The notes below the pieces were generated by a model that had not been told where the DNA came from, made no database searches, and saw only the letters and a list, made by a program, of their open reading frames with translations. From Caulobacter sp. (GTDB taxonomy: Bacteria > Pseudomonadota > Alphaproteobacteria > Caulobacterales > Caulobacteraceae), in contig WGLL01000001.1 of assembly GCA_016125585.1 (NCBI GenBank), positions 124,001 through 188,000 on the forward strand: 64,000 nt of DNA. Direction: 5' to 3'. A program made the position numbers and the translations under genes. This document shows positions 63,676-64,000 of the stretch, piece after piece. Every line of letters begins with the position of its first letter. The stretch's first letter is position 1.

Positions 63676-64000
63676 TTGACCACGTCCGCCATCACCTCCC
63701 TGACCCTGACCGATTTCCGGTCCTACGCCGTCGGCCGGCTTGAGCCGCACGGCCGCAGCGCCTGGCTGGCCGGGCCAAACGGGGCGGGAAAGACCAATCT
63801 GCTGGAAGCCATCTCCCTGCTCTCGCCGGGGCGGGGCCTGCGCGGCGCCAGCCTGGCCGAGGTCGGTCGTCGGCAGCCGGGCGAGACCACCGGCCGCGCC
63901 TGGGCGGTCGCGGCGCGGATCACCGACGGCGAGGACGAGGTCCAGCTTGGCACCGGGACAGACACCCCCGGCTCCGCCCGCCGCCTGACCCGCATCGAGG
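63676..64000 (+). CDS. recF: DNA replication/repair protein RecF, N-terminal part
   Basis: No ATG is available; the frame starts with TTG at 63676 ([20 protein letters not shown]) and is open to the right edge, about 108 residues. [10 protein letters not shown] and [20 protein letters not shown] (Walker A) are diagnostic of RecF, followed by [15 protein letters not shown]. RecF loads RecA at gaps with RecOR. Truncated by the window end. Confidence 0.93.
   Translation, partial: MTTSAITSLTLTDFRSYAVGRLEPHGRSAWLAGPNGAGKTNLLEAISLLSPGRGLRGASLAEVGRRQPGETTGRAWAVAARITDGEDEVQLGTGTDTPGSARRLTRIE

Overview
The window is high-GC DNA from an alphaproteobacterium, most likely a member of the Caulobacterales (Caulobacter, Phenylobacterium or Brevundimonas type). 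The clearest marker is a DivL-type kinase in which tyrosine replaces the phospho-accepting histidine. The order rph / hrcA-grpE / dnaN ... recF, the lptC-lptA-lptB cluster, and an alphaproteobacterial LexA box (GTTC-N7-GTTC) and RpoH promoter agree with this. No species is claimed.

Layout. Positions 1-3450 hold an AmpG-like permease (cut by the window edge), a soluble hybrid histidine kinase and an ABC-F ATPase. Positions 3590-18849 are a comM (Mg-chelatase-like) gene split by a 14.07 kb genomic island (4144-18214). The island is bounded by an 8-bp direct repeat, TGTCGAGC, and carries its own large serine recombinase next to the right end. Its cargo is: (a) a double-XRE regulator at the left end; (b) a tightly packed six-gene minus-strand operon encoding a sigma-like protein, an unknown protein, an ImmA/IrrE-UvrD-nuclease fusion, a multi-ubiquitin-like protein, an E2-like protein and a JAB-E1 fusion, which looks like a ubiquitin-like conjugation system coupled to a helicase-nuclease and is probably anti-phage; (c) a lanthipeptide remnant (ABC exporter/immunity pair, a Cys/Thr-rich precursor, a truncated LanM); (d) plasmid debris (ardC and parB fragments, a small serine resolvase).

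Positions 19067-64000 are ordinary chromosome: a secreted phospholipase-C-like protein, gshB, sirB1, yraN, rsmI, a thioredoxin-like protein, zapE, a large RTX protein, sdhCDAB, a DUF5694 protein, creD, a ferredoxin reductase/ferredoxin pair, exbD, divL, two small metal-binding proteins, lptB-lptA-lptC, an RNase D, a regulator/membrane-protein/CPBP-protease group with three operator-like palindromes, tRNA-Leu(CAG), an NDUFA9-like protein, queG, a GST, a cation efflux pump, two divergent citrate-synthase paralogues, gltB-gltD, uppP, rph, hrcA-grpE, dnaN, two small unknown genes and the start of recF. Several families of palindromic intergenic repeats are scattered between these genes.

The most striking point is how the island is wired into its host gene. 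The recombinase starts 26 bp inside the right att core on the same strand as comM, and comM carries a consensus LexA box upstream, so the SOS response could drive excision. Precise recombination between the two repeats would restore an in-frame comM reading frame, but one that already lacks the AAA+ ATP-binding core. It would also give the double-XRE gene an ATG start in place of the TTG it has when integrated.
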